A DNA stretch of 64,000 nucleotides, taken from the NCBI RefSeq assembly GCF_900101395.1, contig NZ_FMZO01000003.1, forward strand, positions 186,001-250,000. Direction: 5' to 3'. The DNA is from Niabella drilacis (lineage in GTDB: Bacteria; Bacteroidota; Bacteroidia; Chitinophagales; Chitinophagaceae). The position numbers were made by a program, and so were the translations under genes. Each line of letters opens with the position of its first letter. Within the stretch, counting starts at the first letter, position 1. Below are positions 26,092 to 34,154 of this stretch, piece after piece. The notes beneath the pieces are model-generated. The model worked only from the letters and a program-made list of their open reading frames with translations. It did not search any database and was not told where the DNA came from.

Positions 26092-26118
26092 TAAAAAAAC
26101 CTCCTGTTAAAAGGAGGT
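26092..26118 (-). terminator. Intrinsic terminator after cytochrome gene 2
   Basis: Stem ACCTCCT / AGGAGGT (26099-26105 with 26112-26118), loop of 6, and seven T on the minus strand (26092-26098). It lies 24 bp past the stop of the downstream-reading cytochrome gene (26143-26460) and insulates the upstream start of the next one. Confidence 0.75.
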
Positions 26119-26142
26119 GCGGTATGAATAAAATTTTATCCT

Positions 26143-26460
26143 TTATTTTTTAGCATTGGCATACACATAGGCAGAAACCTGCTGGATCTCTTCCTTGCTC
26201 AGCTTTGCTTTTTTTGACATAGAAGCAAGGACCGGCCTTAAGTCTTCATAGGATTTGGATGCAACGGCTTTGTCTTTTGCCCCATGACACTTGGTACATT
26301 TTGTGGTAAAGATCGTATGACCGGCATCGATGGTAGCCTGGTCACTGCTAACACTGGCTGCCTCCGGAATGACAGCATCTGTAGAGGATGGAGATGCTTT
26401 GGGGGTACAGGCAACAGCTGCTGCCAGGGTGATGTATGCGCAAAGAATTATTTTTTTCAT
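26143..26460 (-). CDS. Monohaem c-type cytochrome lipoprotein 2
   Basis: 105 residues from MKKIILCAYITLAAAVACTP at 26460 (lipobox Cys near 18). It carries the haem site CTKCH (TTKCTKCHGAKDKAVASKS) and the same C-terminal pattern as its neighbour (LRPVLASMSKKAKLSKEEIQ, QVSAYVYANAKK). The two are clear paralogues. Role in electron transfer is inferred; neither is part of a recognisable respiratory operon here. An upstream frame to 26535 without a signal peptide was rejected. Confidence 0.82.
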   Translation of the reverse strand: MKKIILCAYITLAAAVACTPKASPSSTDAVIPEAASVSSDQATIDAGHTIFTTKCTKCHGAKDKAVASKSYEDLRPVLASMSKKAKLSKEEIQQVSAYVYANAKK

Positions 26461-26694
26461 AAAACGATTGTTTCTATAAAAATAACAATAAATAAGCCAA
26501 CTTACAATTCTATGACAATTATTTTTATATTTCATGAAGTGTATTTAAAATACCGGAAACCGGCATGCCCTGGAATGTATGTAAATACGATCCTGGGATC
26601 TGAACGGAAATGCAGAGCGGTCATGTTGCGAACGATCATTTTCCTGCGTTTTGAACAATAACCTAAAACCCGAACCCCGTTTATGTTATTATTT

Positions 26695-27486
26695 ATGAAG
26701 AAACAACTGTTGACCTCTTGTCTGCTTGTTATTGCCAGTTGCTGTTTCAGCCAGGACCGGATTGTTACATTGGGAAAGGATACTATTGATGCCATCATTA
26801 TAAAAAGCAGGCAGCATGCGGTTGTATATCGTTTGCCCGGCGACAGCAGCGGACACCGGTACCGGATGAGCAAACGGCAGGTCCGAAGCATTATTAAACA
26901 AACGGAAGCAGGGGACCCGCCCCTGAAATCGTTCAGGGAACGCGTTCATATAAGGATGCTGCGTCCTCCTTTTGAGGAAGGTAGCAACCTGCTGGCGGTT
27001 GGTCTTAAAAGATTTGGTATGAACGATGGAATTACAGCGGCCTATATAAGCTATGAAAGACGCTTCTTCTTTAACCGGCTCAGCGCTGTTATTGCCCCGC
27101 AGATCGCCCTGGGCGGGACCCTGGCCGGTGGTGCGGTTGGGGTCCGTTATACCCCGGCCCCGCATGCACGTGTCAATTTTTTTATCGGGAATGATCTGCT
27201 GATCTGGAGGGAGGATCAGCGGTACTACAACATGGAGCGCCTTCCGGATAAGACCTATATTACCCGCACTGTTACACAGAAGGTGAATCGCGGGGGGCTG
27301 CTGATCACTACGGGCTGTAAAATCAATACCGGTAAAAACTGGGTCATCATACCAGCAGTGGGCTGGGGCTTGCCGCTTTGGAAAGGTGCAGCAGCCGTTT
27401 GGAAGGATGGTTTGTCCTATCAGAGCGAGCGAATGCTGATGGAAACGGTTTGGCAGGCCCAGCTAGGAGTCGGCTACCGGTTTTAA
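26695..27486 (+). CDS. Secreted protein of unknown function
   Basis: 263 residues from MKKQLLTSCLLVIASCCFSQ at 26695 (the ATG at 26683 merely adds MLLF). After the signal it starts DRIVTLGKDTIDAIIIKSRQ, then VYRLPGDSSGHRYRMSKRQV, which is a common Bacteroidota beta-sandwich opening. Gly-rich beta strands follow (IALGGTLAGGAVGVRYTPAP, GLLITTGCKINTG, VGWGLPLWKG) and the end is QLGVGYRF, a barrel-like C-terminal strand. Probably outer-membrane or periplasmic. No domain name is recognised. Confidence 0.6.
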   Translation: MKKQLLTSCLLVIASCCFSQDRIVTLGKDTIDAIIIKSRQHAVVYRLPGDSSGHRYRMSKRQVRSIIKQTEAGDPPLKSFRERVHIRMLRPPFEEGSNLLAVGLKRFGMNDGITAAYISYERRFFFNRLSAVIAPQIALGGTLAGGAVGVRYTPAPHARVNFFIGNDLLIWREDQRYYNMERLPDKTYITRTVTQKVNRGGLLITTGCKINTGKNWVIIPAVGWGLPLWKGAAAVWKDGLSYQSERMLMETVWQAQLGVGYRF

Positions 27487-27507
27487 GGAGGCACTCTGGC
27501 TGCGCAA

Positions 27508-28479
27508 TCACCCGGATCGCAACAACTGATCAATAATACTTTTTACCCGGATCTCCCGTTCGGGATAACTGCCACTGATTTTGATATAAGGAAGCTGCCG
27601 CTCCTGCAAGGCCTGCTCAAACAACAGCAGCATTTCTTCTCTGCGGTGCCCCTGGTCCCTTAGCGGATCAGCCACCCAGGGGGTATCAATATCCAGTAGT
27701 AAATGGAGATCATACCGGGTACGTTTTTCCAGTTCATAGATCTCCGGCGGAACATGGTTCAGATACAGGCGGGAGTAAATGGCGGTGGTAACAGCATCGG
27801 TGTCACAAAACAGGAGCCGGCTGGCCTTTTGGGATTGTTCCTGTATATACTGATGCTGAAGCTGGCCGATGGCCACAATGTCCGCGGCAGAAAATTCGTT
27901 GGAGGCCAACAGGTCCCTGGCGGCTTCGGGCACATATACGGTATGGTAATGCCGGGCCATTTTTATGGCAAGGGTTGTTTTTCCCGTACTTTCCGGCCCG
28001 TACAAACAGATCTTTTTGATAAAATAAGGTTGAATGATCCGGGGAATAAAATCCCAGTTGGTTAATGGCCGGTTTCGTATGGCCGTAGCGGAAACCGGTA
28101 CCTGGCCCCTGGCAAGGTCGAAGCAGATATGTTGTGCATTCATATGCCGGGCAAAGGGCGCACCATAGGGTTCTGAACTGATGAGTACCTGGATGGGGGG
28201 ATAGACCGCTTTCATTTTTTGAGCCCATATCCGGGTCCGGTCTTCCAACGGTAAGGTTTCATCATCAAAATCGTCTTTGATAATATGTGGCTTTATTTTC
28301 GGATCTGCACTGAATTGCTCAAGGATCCATGAAAAACGAAGGGTACCGTCAATGGGATCATTATCCGAATAGCTCATGGAAACGATCAGCTCGTCGCAAT
28401 GCCAGGCTGCAAATTTAATCAGTGCTATATGTCCCTTATGCAGGGGCATGAACTTTCCTATGACCAATCCGCGCGTCAT
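27508..28479 (-). CDS. nadR: Bifunctional NMN adenylyltransferase / nicotinamide riboside kinase NadR
   Basis: 323 residues from MTRGLVIGKFMPLHKGHIAL at 28479. The first 160 residues form the nucleotidyltransferase domain with HKGH, ISSEPYG and SATAIRNRPL; the second half is the kinase with Walker A GPESTGKTTLA near 170, CDTDAVTTAIYS and DIDTPWVADPLRDQG. It makes NMN and then NAD from nicotinamide riboside. Its start overlaps the stop of pnuC by 4 bp (ATGA), so both are one operon: uptake then phosphorylation of nicotinamide riboside. The frame upstream (to 28749) lies within pnuC in another frame and is not coding. No HTH domain at the N-terminus, unlike enterobacterial NadR. Confidence 0.92.
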   Translation of the reverse strand: MTRGLVIGKFMPLHKGHIALIKFAAWHCDELIVSMSYSDNDPIDGTLRFSWILEQFSADPKIKPHIIKDDFDDETLPLEDRTRIWAQKMKAVYPPIQVLISSEPYGAPFARHMNAQHICFDLARGQVPVSATAIRNRPLTNWDFIPRIIQPYFIKKICLYGPESTGKTTLAIKMARHYHTVYVPEAARDLLASNEFSAADIVAIGQLQHQYIQEQSQKASRLLFCDTDAVTTAIYSRLYLNHVPPEIYELEKRTRYDLHLLLDIDTPWVADPLRDQGHRREEMLLLFEQALQERQLPYIKISGSYPEREIRVKSIIDQLLRSG

Positions 28480-29090
28480 GCCTGTTGTGATGAATAGGAC
28501 CGGTATTCCTTTACCCAATGCAGAAAGCCCATAAGTACGATACCGGTAAACACAAGGTATTCCAGGCTGTAAAACCGGATGCCTTTCACATAGTAAAGCA
28601 CCGTAGCGGTAAGATCTACCAGCATCCAGATGATCCAGCATTCGATCTTTTTCTGGATCATATAAAAGGTGGCCAGGATGCTCATTACCATAATGAAAGA
28701 GTCTGCAAAGGGGAAGGAGCTGGGGGCAGAAAAAACGGCGGGGAACCATTCATGCAGGCGTCCGGCAAAATTGCCCAGCAGGAAGGTTCCGGCTCCGGCT
28801 ATCAGGATGGTGCGCGTTAGCTGTGCAGGTTTCATAAAGCTGACCTTTAGCTGCTTTTTGGTATCGGCCTCACCTGGTTTGGGGTTTGCCCAGCGCCACC
28901 AGCCCAGGAGATTGGTAATAAAGAAAAAGACCTGGAGCAGCATATCCGGGTACAAATGTACCTGGTAATACAGCCAGAAGGAAAGCAGCACGTTTATGAT
29001 GCCTACCGGCCAGCTGATGATATGGGCCCGGGCCGAAAGCCAGGTGGCGGCTAGCCCGGTGAGTACGCCAAAAAATTCAAGGTAACTCAT
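28476..29090 (-). CDS. pnuC: PnuC-type nicotinamide riboside transporter
   Basis: 204 residues from MSYLEFFGVL at 29090. About seven membrane helices (INVLLSFWLYYQVHL, VFFFITNLLGWWRW, IIWMLVDLTATVLYYV) with the WRWAN and LVDL-type motifs of PnuC. It moves nicotinamide riboside into the cell, where the NadR kinase encoded just downstream traps it. The start is uncertain: conserved-looking residues (IFDIQTEFFNVLGYS) lie upstream with non-ATG options, and the frame is open to 29219, but that region is the end of the Fic gene. A TATTTTTG -7 box (29129-29136) supports a start near 29090. Confidence 0.88.
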   Translation of the reverse strand: MSYLEFFGVLTGLAATWLSARAHIISWPVGIINVLLSFWLYYQVHLYPDMLLQVFFFITNLLGWWRWANPKPGEADTKKQLKVSFMKPAQLTRTILIAGAGTFLLGNFAGRLHEWFPAVFSAPSSFPFADSFIMVMSILATFYMIQKKIECWIIWMLVDLTATVLYYVKGIRFYSLEYLVFTGIVLMGFLHWVKEYRSYSSQQA

Positions 29091-29178
29091 GGAGTATCCC
29101 AGCACATTAAAAAACTCGGTCTGTATGTCAAAAATATTTTTCAGCGCAATTATTTTTATTATTGTTCCTTGCCGAAGC

Positions 29179-29772
29179 TCAGGATCTTGCAAATAAAAGC
29201 AAGGGGTAAATGTTGCCAAGGTCCGCGGCCTTTAATGCCTGAAGATAGTGTATTCTTACATCCTGTTGGGAAGTTGTTGCCGCTCCCCAGCTAAAAACGG
29301 GCCGCCTGAAAATATGTGCTGCAATCACATCGGCCAGCAAGCGGCTGTGCCGGCCATTGCCATTGGCAAAGCAATGAATGCTTACAATACGGTGTTTGAA
29401 CCGGATCGCTATTTCATCCGGTACAAATACTTGATTATGGGTCCAGAACAGGGTATCGTCCAATAGCTTTCTAAGTTCAATGCCGATCTCAAGTTTATCA
29501 ACACCGATGTTTTTATTGGTCTTTCTGAATACCCCGGCCCATGCCCAGGTGTCTGAGAACATTTTCTGGTGCAAATCCTTAATAAAAGTTTCTGTAAAAA
29601 AGATTTCCCGTCTGAATGGCTGCTGCATGGTCCATTGTACGGCGTTTTCAATATTCAGCTGTTCAAATTCGTCCAGTTCTGCTTTTGTTGTAATGGTTTC
29701 AATCAGCAGTCCTTCCTTTTCATCTTCATCTAATGGTGTTTGCCCGGCGGTATAGCGGATCTTTAATCCCAT
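29179..29772 (-). CDS. Mobile mystery protein B (Fic/Doc domain)
   Basis: 197 residues with a Fic domain: FIKDLHQKMFSDTWAWAGVF and the catalytic loop IHCFANGNGRHSRLLADVI (about 140-158), the HxFxxGNGRxxR motif for AMP transfer. Its residues FRRPVFSWGAAT at the end fit the 'mobile mystery protein B' family, found next to protein A in scattered genomes. Fic proteins AMPylate target proteins. It overlaps the upstream HTH protein by 10 bp, so both are translated together. Whether it acts as a toxin with A as antitoxin or as an unrelated mobile module is not established. Confidence 0.88.
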   Translation of the reverse strand: MGLKIRYTAGQTPLDEDEKEGLLIETITTKAELDEFEQLNIENAVQWTMQQPFRREIFFTETFIKDLHQKMFSDTWAWAGVFRKTNKNIGVDKLEIGIELRKLLDDTLFWTHNQVFVPDEIAIRFKHRIVSIHCFANGNGRHSRLLADVIAAHIFRRPVFSWGAATTSQQDVRIHYLQALKAADLGNIYPLLLFARS

Positions 29773-30221
29773 AATATTTTTGGCAATTCAGTTTTAAAGA
29801 TCTGTGCTTTTTCTCCAATGGCTTTTTTGATACGGGCATCTTTATTTTGCTGTCCTTCCAGTTTCATGCTTTGAGAGGTCCGCAGCACAATTTTTGTAGC
29901 GAGCTCCGTCGCCTTCCGGTCGATCAGTTGTTCCAGCGTTATATCTTTAGGAACGAATCCATATATAAGTTCCATGTCCAGCGCTCCGGCTACTTCGCGT
30001 AGGGAGTTCAGGGAAATATTCCCGTCCTTTTCGCGCTGCTCAAGCATGGCAACATTTTGTTTGCTTTTTTGCAACCGGTTGCCCAATTGTTTGAGTGACA
30101 AACCTAATGTAGTCCGGATGGCCTTTAGCCATCCCGTGGAGGGCGCCTTTATGTGTTGTAACGGACCATATAGTTGCATTTTTGCGTCCAGCTGTTGTAT
30201 TTGTAGCAATCTTTTTTGCAT
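29763..30221 (-). CDS. Mobile mystery protein A (HTH)
   Basis: 152 residues with a helix-turn-helix core (LGLSLKQLGNRLQKSKQNVA, MLEQREKDGNISLNSLREVA) and C-terminal LELIYGFVPKD-type sequence (MELIYGFVPKDITLEQLI) that match mobile mystery protein A. It is the first gene of a pair with the Fic protein. Two palindromic sites at 30226-30277 sit immediately upstream, with the proximal one ending 5 bp from the start codon, so it very likely represses its own transcription. The pair occupies the space downstream of serS, consistent with an insertion. Confidence 0.88.
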   Translation of the reverse strand: MQKRLLQIQQLDAKMQLYGPLQHIKAPSTGWLKAIRTTLGLSLKQLGNRLQKSKQNVAMLEQREKDGNISLNSLREVAGALDMELIYGFVPKDITLEQLIDRKATELATKIVLRTSQSMKLEGQQNKDARIKKAIGEKAQIFKTELPKILWD

Positions 30222-30225
30222 AGAA

Positions 30226-30277
30226 TGTCAATGTATACATTGACAAAAATACAGATAAAGTCAATATATACATTGAC
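30226..30277. promoter_or_regulatory. Two palindromic operators before mobile mystery protein A
   Basis: Site 1 (30226-30245) is a perfect 20-bp palindrome of half-site TGTCAATGTA. Site 2 (30260-30277) has GTCAATATA facing TACATTGAC with one mismatch. Both share GTCAA-N8-TTGAC. Their centres are 33 bp apart, three helical turns, allowing cooperative dimers on the same face. Binding by protein A is inferred. Confidence 0.7.
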
Positions 30278-30284
30278 AAAATAT

Positions 30285-30316
30285 AAAAAAAGTCAACTTT
30301 AAAGTTGACTTTTTTT
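30285..30316. terminator. Perfect 32-bp palindromic terminator of serS sharing the operator core
   Basis: AAAAAAAGTCAACTTT is directly followed by its reverse complement, ending in seven T on either strand. It is 26 bp past the serS stop on the minus strand and reads as a terminator in both directions. Its GTCAA-N8-TTGAC core is identical in layout to the two operators next to it and spaced 32 bp from site 2, so it could be a third regulator site. Confidence 0.65.
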
Positions 30317-30342
30317 GGCCCTTTATATTAAACTGTTTATAA

Positions 30343-31635
30343 TCAGTTTGTTGTATGTGTCTGTTTTGTAATAGTCTCTTTTCCAAAATAAGGCACCAAT
30401 ACTTTGGGCAGCATGATCTTGTCGCCCTGCTGGTTGTTCTCCAGGAGGCAGGCCACAATACGGGGCAATGCCAGTGAGCTGCCATTGAGCGAGTGTACCA
30501 GTTGGGTTTTGCCGTTTTCATCTTTAAAACGGATCTTCATCCGGTTGGTCTGGTAGGCTTCGAAGTTGGAGGTAGAGCTTACTTCCAGCCACCGTTCCTG
30601 GGCCGCGCTGTATACCTCAAAGTCGTAAGTAAGTGCCGAGGTAAACGACATATCGCCGCCGCAGAGCCTCAGGATCCGGTAGGGGAGCTCCAGGCTTTGC
30701 AGTAATTTTTCTACATGGGCTACCATCGCTTCCAGGGCCTCGTAGCTCTTATCCGGATGGGTCAGCTGTACGATCTCTACTTTTTCAAACTGGTGTACCC
30801 GGTTAAGACCACGCACATCCTTTCCAAAGCTGCCGGCCTCACGGCGGAAGCAGGGAGAATAAGCCGTCATTTTTACCGGTAATTGCTCCTGTTTTAAGAT
30901 CGTGTCGCGGTAAATATTGGTTACCGGAACCTCCGAGGTTGGGATGAGGTAAAAATTATCCGCGGGCATATAGTACATCTGTCCTTCTTTATCCGGCAGT
31001 TGGCCGGTGCCATAAGCTGAGGCCTCATTTACCATAAAGGGGGGCAGGTATTCGGTATATCCGGCCGCTATATTCTGATCCAGGAAATACTGCACCAGCG
31101 CCCGTTGTAACCGGGCGCCCTGGCCCTTATACAGGGGAAAGCCGCTGCCGGTTATTTTGGCGCCGGTTTCAAAATCAACCAGGTCAAATGTTTTGATCAG
31201 ATCCCAGTGCGGCACGGCATCCGTTGCCAGTACCGGTTTGGTGCCGTTTTCGCGCACTACTTCGTTCTCTTCCGGGCTATTGCCCCGGGGAACCAGGGGC
31301 GAAGGCAGGTTGGGCAGCAGTACCAGTTTTTCCTGCAGTTCTTTTTCTGCCCGGGCCAGTTGTTCGCTGATGGGCTGTAATTTTTGTTTGGCGGCGGCCA
31401 CTGCTGCTTTTTTTGCTTCTGCGGCTTCTTTATCGCCTTTGGCCATTAGCTGACCAATCTCTTTCGAAGCGCTGTTGACGAGGGATTGAGTGGTGTCGAA
31501 CTCAAGCTGCGATCTTTTGCGCTGATCGTCCAGTGCAATGATTGCATCCACCAGCCCGGGTTCCTTAAAGTTCTTTACTGCCAGCCGCTGTTTAACGGCC
31601 TCTGTGTCCTGTCGTAATACCTGTAATTGCAACAT
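30343..31635 (-). CDS. serS: Seryl-tRNA synthetase
   Basis: 430 residues, the usual length. N-terminal coiled-coil arm (about 25-110), then class II core with motif 2 FRREAGSFGKDVRGLNRVHQ and motif 3 EVSSTSNFEAYQTNRM plus LALPRIVACLLENNQQ at the end. It charges tRNA-Ser with serine in the cytoplasm. A TATCTTTG -7 box on the minus strand (31654-31661) lies about 19 bp upstream. Terminated at 30285-30316. Confidence 0.97.
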   Translation of the reverse strand: MLQLQVLRQDTEAVKQRLAVKNFKEPGLVDAIIALDDQRKRSQLEFDTTQSLVNSASKEIGQLMAKGDKEAAEAKKAAVAAAKQKLQPISEQLARAEKELQEKLVLLPNLPSPLVPRGNSPEENEVVRENGTKPVLATDAVPHWDLIKTFDLVDFETGAKITGSGFPLYKGQGARLQRALVQYFLDQNIAAGYTEYLPPFMVNEASAYGTGQLPDKEGQMYYMPADNFYLIPTSEVPVTNIYRDTILKQEQLPVKMTAYSPCFRREAGSFGKDVRGLNRVHQFEKVEIVQLTHPDKSYEALEAMVAHVEKLLQSLELPYRILRLCGGDMSFTSALTYDFEVYSAAQERWLEVSSTSNFEAYQTNRMKIRFKDENGKTQLVHSLNGSSLALPRIVACLLENNQQGDKIMLPKVLVPYFGKETITKQTHTTN

Positions 31636-31653
31636 GCTTCAAAAAAATTTTTG

Positions 31654-31661
31654 CAAAGATA
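31654..31661 (-). promoter_or_regulatory. -7 box (TATCTTTG) of serS
   Basis: Perfect TAnnTTTG match on the minus strand, about 19 bp from the serS start. No TTG at -33 was found. Confidence 0.45.
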
Positions 31662-31801
31662 AACCAGAAACAGGGATCAGCGATCCGCATTTAGCCCGGT
31701 AATACGGAATATCGGGCTCCCGGACACTGAACGCTGATTGCTGAACGCCCGTCTCTGAATTCCCGAATCTCAATTCTCCACCCCCGAACCAAATTATTTA
31801 A

Positions 31802-31809
31802 TACTTTTG
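31802..31809 (+). promoter_or_regulatory. -7 box (TACTTTTG) of heme A synthase gene
   Basis: TACTTTTG fits TAnnTTTG and lies 7 bp before ATG 31816; a longer start (TTG at 31807) would fall inside it. No TTG at -33. Confidence 0.4.
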
Positions 31810-31815
31810 CGCGTT

Positions 31816-32904
31816 ATGCAATTACAAAAGAACAGACCGGTGGCCACCTGGCTATTTATTGGCGCCGGCATGCTGATCATACAGGTTTTATTAGGCGGAC
31901 TGACCCGACTTACCGGTTCCGGGCTTTCCATTACGGAATGGCAGCCGATCCTGGGTGCATTGCCTCCCATGAATGAGCAGGCCTGGAATGAAGCCTTCGA
32001 TAAGTATAAGCAGATCGCACAATTCCGGTACATCCATAACCACTTTACGCTGGCGGATTTTAAGGGCATCTACTTTTGGGAATGGCTGCACCGCGACTGG
32101 GCAAGGCTGATCGGCATTGTATTCCTGATCCCCTTTATCTGGTTTGTTGTAAAGAAGAAGATCGACCGGAGTATGCTGGGCCCCATGATCATTCTCTTTT
32201 TGCTGGGTGGTCTGCAAGGTGCCATCGGCTGGATCATGGTAAGCAGCGGTGTGGGTACCGACCTGGTTTATGTGAGTCATATCCGGCTGGCAATCCATTT
32301 CCTTGCGGCGTTACTGTTGCTGTGTTACGTAGTTTGGTTTGCATTGAAACTGACGGTGAGGAAGGACCAGATCGCCTTAGACAGCGGTACACGCGGTTTT
32401 AATATCCTGCTGCTGGTTGTTATTACGCTTCAGCTTACGTACGGCGCTTTTATGGCCGGAACCCATGCCGGAAAGGCTTCCATTACCTGGCCCACTATCA
32501 ACGGGAGTATGATCCCCTCGGCATCCATGCTGAATGAAGGCGGTTTTTGGAGTGATATCACACACAACCTCATTACCATACAGTTCATTCACCGGGGCCT
32601 GGCCTACCTGATCACTGTGCTGATGGTGTTTTTTACCTTGCGGCTGATAAGACTGCCTAAATCAACCTTGCTGTACAAAATGCGTTTTCTGCCTGTAAGC
32701 CTTGTGCTGGTACAGGTGGTGCTGGGCATACTGGCGCTTGTCCATTACCTCACCCCTGATAAACTGCTGCTGAGCATCCTGCATCAGCTGGTGGGTATGC
32801 TGCTGCTGGTTTGCATGGTGGTTACCCTGTTCCTCGTGAGGAAGGCGGCGGTTGTGCAGGAACGTACAGCAACAAATCCCTCTCTGAGCAAAACTTATTT
32901 ATAA
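31816..32904 (+). CDS. ctaA: Heme A synthase (CtaA/COX15)
   Basis: 362 residues from MQLQKNRPVATWLFIG at 31816. Eight membrane helices in two repeats, with paired histidines typical of the family (IHNHF, WLHRDWARLIG, VSHIRLAIHF, IQFIHRGLAYL and SILHQLVGML) and the GGLTRLTGSGLSITEW opening. It oxidises haem O to haem A in the cytoplasmic membrane for cytochrome c oxidase. The reading frame continues upstream to TTG 31807 but a TACTTTTG -7 box overlaps there, so ATG 31816 is chosen. Ends tail-to-tail, overlapping the zincin gene by 10 bp. Confidence 0.93.
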   Translation: MQLQKNRPVATWLFIGAGMLIIQVLLGGLTRLTGSGLSITEWQPILGALPPMNEQAWNEAFDKYKQIAQFRYIHNHFTLADFKGIYFWEWLHRDWARLIGIVFLIPFIWFVVKKKIDRSMLGPMIILFLLGGLQGAIGWIMVSSGVGTDLVYVSHIRLAIHFLAALLLLCYVVWFALKLTVRKDQIALDSGTRGFNILLLVVITLQLTYGAFMAGTHAGKASITWPTINGSMIPSASMLNEGGFWSDITHNLITIQFIHRGLAYLITVLMVFFTLRLIRLPKSTLLYKMRFLPVSLVLVQVVLGILALVHYLTPDKLLLSILHQLVGMLLLVCMVVTLFLVRKAAVVQERTATNPSLSKTYL

Positions 32905-33992
32905 CAGTAGCTCCTGATCTTCCGGAAATACGCAACAGATGCTTTTGAAAAAGCTGGAGGCTTTGTTTTGTCCATCTTTGCCGCCTTATTGTATAATTCC
33001 ATGAAGACAAGCGGATCTCTGAAATCAGCAAGAAAATAGTTCAATAAGCCGTTTTTCTGTATGACCTCGGCCATATACCGCCCGGGCCAGTGACCTGCCA
33101 GTTTTATGTACCGGGAATGCTCCGCGAAAATGTCTTTATAGGAGATGTTAATGGTTGAATCCGAGTTCAGCGTCTGTAACAAGCGATCCCAGGCCAGGAT
33201 CATTTGCCGGGCGGAATCGGTGTACCCGGTCCCGATATCCGACCATTCACTTTTTAACGGAGAACCGGAAGCGAATATGATCTTTTTATCAATAAGGTCA
33301 GCTACGCCTTCTTCCGTAATAAGGACGAATACATTTAATAGTATCAGCCTGTTATCATGAGGATTGAGATCTTGTTTGATTTTTTCATAGAAGGGGTTAT
33401 AGGCCAGTGCATGATAGGACTCATGAGCGCTTAACACCCCCAAAGCAAACCGGTCAATTTTATAAGAAAGTAAAACATCATTCACGATGACCGCGGGGCC
33501 GGCTGTAGCATCTTCGGCTCCATAAACCACATAGTATTGCAGTCCCAATGCGGAGTCATTACGGGCAGTTTCCGGGATCAGGGGGAACAGGTATTTTTTA
33601 ACCGCCTGCGCAATATTGGCGGACTTCAGATATGCAACATGTTTTTTTAACTCCTGCAGGTGTTGCCGGTATTGCTGGTGATAAGCCAAAGCATCCGGAT
33701 CCACAGCAGCAGGCACATTCTTGTTATATGCCTTCAGCATGGCCGCTTTAAACACCGAAGTGTCCAGGGTACCGCGCTCAACAGGGATCTTATTTGCTTT
33801 ACAGGTAAAGAACCCCGTCCAGAGCGTATCCGGGGGTATTTTACCAGCTGTCAGCAGGTCTGCTATTTCAAAATACCGGTCAATAGCATTGAAGTTCTTC
33901 TGGTCCGGGCTGGCTTTAGTGCTGTTTTGCGCCCGGCAAGCCGGAAAGCATAAAAAAAGCAAAGCTGCTGCTGCCAGGGATCGATATATCAC
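32895..33992 (-). CDS. Putative zinc metallopeptidase (gluzincin-like, DUF5700-type) lipoprotein
   Basis: 365 residues with a signal peptide ending FPAC, so probably a lipoprotein. The centre has LGVLSAHESYHALAYNPF, a HExxH-type zinc site, and downstream EEGVADLID, where the glutamate could be the third ligand, as in gluzincins (HExxH...E). This layout fits DUF5700 in Bacteroidota. The substrate is unknown. It ends by overlapping the heme A synthase gene, which runs in the opposite direction. Peptidase activity is inferred from the motif. Confidence 0.68.
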   Translation of the reverse strand: MIYRSLAAAALLFLCFPACRAQNSTKASPDQKNFNAIDRYFEIADLLTAGKIPPDTLWTGFFTCKANKIPVERGTLDTSVFKAAMLKAYNKNVPAAVDPDALAYHQQYRQHLQELKKHVAYLKSANIAQAVKKYLFPLIPETARNDSALGLQYYVVYGAEDATAGPAVIVNDVLLSYKIDRFALGVLSAHESYHALAYNPFYEKIKQDLNPHDNRLILLNVFVLITEEGVADLIDKKIIFASGSPLKSEWSDIGTGYTDSARQMILAWDRLLQTLNSDSTINISYKDIFAEHSRYIKLAGHWPGRYMAEVIQKNGLLNYFLADFRDPLVFMELYNKAAKMDKTKPPAFSKASVAYFRKIRSYCYK

Positions 33993-34154
33993 AGGTGAAA
34001 AAGTTTACGGCACAAGATAAGGAATAGCCTATTGCCGGGCAAAACCCTGGCATCCGCGCAGTTTCACCGGTTACCGATACGTCCACGCAGCTCGATCAAT
34101 GACAGGATCCTGTGCTTTTTTGCCTGTATTGTATACAAACAGGCGGGTACCCGG

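Noticed and set aside
28480-28749. N-terminal extension of NadR
   Set aside because: It lies entirely inside pnuC in another frame; NadR's nucleotidyltransferase domain begins at MTRGLVIGKF, and ATG 28479 overlaps the pnuC stop as ATGA.
31690-31790. Repeated CTGAA/GAAT pieces upstream of heme A synthase gene
   Set aside because: Short, irregular and without constant spacing; no more than low-complexity similarity.
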